Source: Bacillota bacterium
GTDB taxonomy: Bacteria > Bacillota > Clostridia > Christensenellales > Borkfalkiaceae
Length of the DNA: 6,133 bases
Direction of reading: 5' to 3'
NCBI GenBank assembly: GCA_003343765.1
Contig: QAKO01000018.1
Location: 1-6,133, forward strand
Every line of letters starts with the position of its first letter. The stretch's first letter is position 1. Shown here in pieces: positions 5,711 to 6,133 of this stretch. The notes beneath the pieces are model-generated. The model had not been told where the DNA came from, searched no databases, and was given only the letters and a program-made list of their open reading frames with translations. The position numbers and the translations under genes were made by a program.

Positions 5711-6133
5711 ATGTTGAAAAAATTTACGAAAATGCATGGTGCCGGGAATGATTACATTTATTTTGACTGCTTGCAGGAAGAGTTGGAAGATCCGGCGGAG
5801 GCAGCAGTCAGACTTTCCGACAGACACAAAGGGATCGGCGGAGACGGGATCGTCATGATCTGTAAAAGCGATGTCGCGGATGCCAAAATGCGGATGTTCA
5901 ATGCGGACGGAAGTGAAGGAAAAATGTGCGGCAATGCGATCCGATGCGTGGGAAAATATCTCTACGATCATAAGATCGTGCAGAAAACGGATGTGGACAT
6001 TGAAACGCTGAGCGGGATCAAGCATCTGAAATTGTTTGCGGAAGACGGCAAAGTAAAACTCGTGCGCGTGGATATGGGGGCGGCATCCTTTGATCCGAAA
6101 TCGCTTCCCGTTCTTCTGGAAGGGAAAGTCATC
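5711..6133 (+). CDS. dapF: Diaminopimelate epimerase (3' partial)
   Basis: DapF interconverts LL- and meso-diaminopimelate without a cofactor, using two cysteines, for lysine and peptidoglycan synthesis in the cytoplasm. 141 residues of the usual roughly 275 are visible. The start FTKMHGAGNDYI is the family N-terminus, followed by RHKGIGGDG (38-46) and NADGSEGKMCGNAIRC (64-79). The first catalytic cysteine is C73, exactly the E. coli position; the second lies beyond the window. Co-transcription with the ANTAR gene is likely because of the 21-base gap. Any functional link to glutamate synthase is indirect: glutamate is the amino donor in the diaminopimelate pathway. Confidence 0.95.
   Translation, partial: MLKKFTKMHGAGNDYIYFDCLQEELEDPAEAAVRLSDRHKGIGGDGIVMICKSDVADAKMRMFNADGSEGKMCGNAIRCVGKYLYDHKIVQKTDVDIETLSGIKHLKLFAEDGKVKLVRVDMGAASFDPKSLPVLLEGKVI

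Overview
The window reads as a chromosomal segment from a Gram-positive, clostridial-type bacterium (Clostridia or a relative; the genus cannot be judged). This rests on the clostridial flavour of the proteins, strong AGGAGG-like ribosome binding sites, a moderate GC content, and a nitrogen-assimilation cluster that carries an ANTAR-type RNA-binding regulator. All recognised genes are on the + strand, packed tightly in the order gltB FMN domain (5' cut off) - purA - four-cluster [4Fe-4S] protein - FAD/NAD(P) oxidoreductase - glutamate synthase GXGXG-domain protein - ANTAR regulator - dapF (3' cut off). I found no mobile element, CRISPR array, tRNA or rRNA.

Region by region: bases 2-1162 encode the C-terminal 386 residues of a stand-alone glutamate synthase FMN/iron-sulfur subunit. 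Bases 1163-1279 form an AT-rich spacer holding a sigma-A-like promoter for purA, an inverted repeat over its -35 element, and two 9-bp words each present twice. Bases 1280-2551 encode adenylosuccinate synthetase with several unusual active-site substitutions. Bases 2552-2666 form a structured leader ending in a very strong intrinsic terminator whose 3' arm contains the ribosome binding site of the next gene. Bases 2667-4333 encode an HycB-like iron-sulfur protein and a NirB/rubredoxin-reductase-like flavoprotein in near-overlapping arrangement. Bases 4359-5081 encode the beta-helical GXGXG module of glutamate synthase. Bases 5132-5689 encode an ANTAR protein with a degenerate receiver domain, followed 21 bases later by the start of diaminopimelate epimerase.

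Taken together, most of the window is a modular ('exploded') glutamate synthase. The central FMN domain and C-terminal GXGXG domain, which are fused in the classical GltB polypeptide, are separate proteins here. The classical GltD subunit appears to be replaced by two unrelated parts: a four-cluster Fe-S protein and a class III-type flavoprotein. The glutaminase domain is presumably upstream of the window. purA sits inside this cluster with its own promoter in front and an attenuator-like terminator behind. The glt genes downstream may therefore depend on regulated read-through, and the ANTAR protein three genes further on is a natural but unproven candidate for the antiterminator. The most interesting structure is the 2573-2666 leader, where one hairpin could control both transcription and translation.
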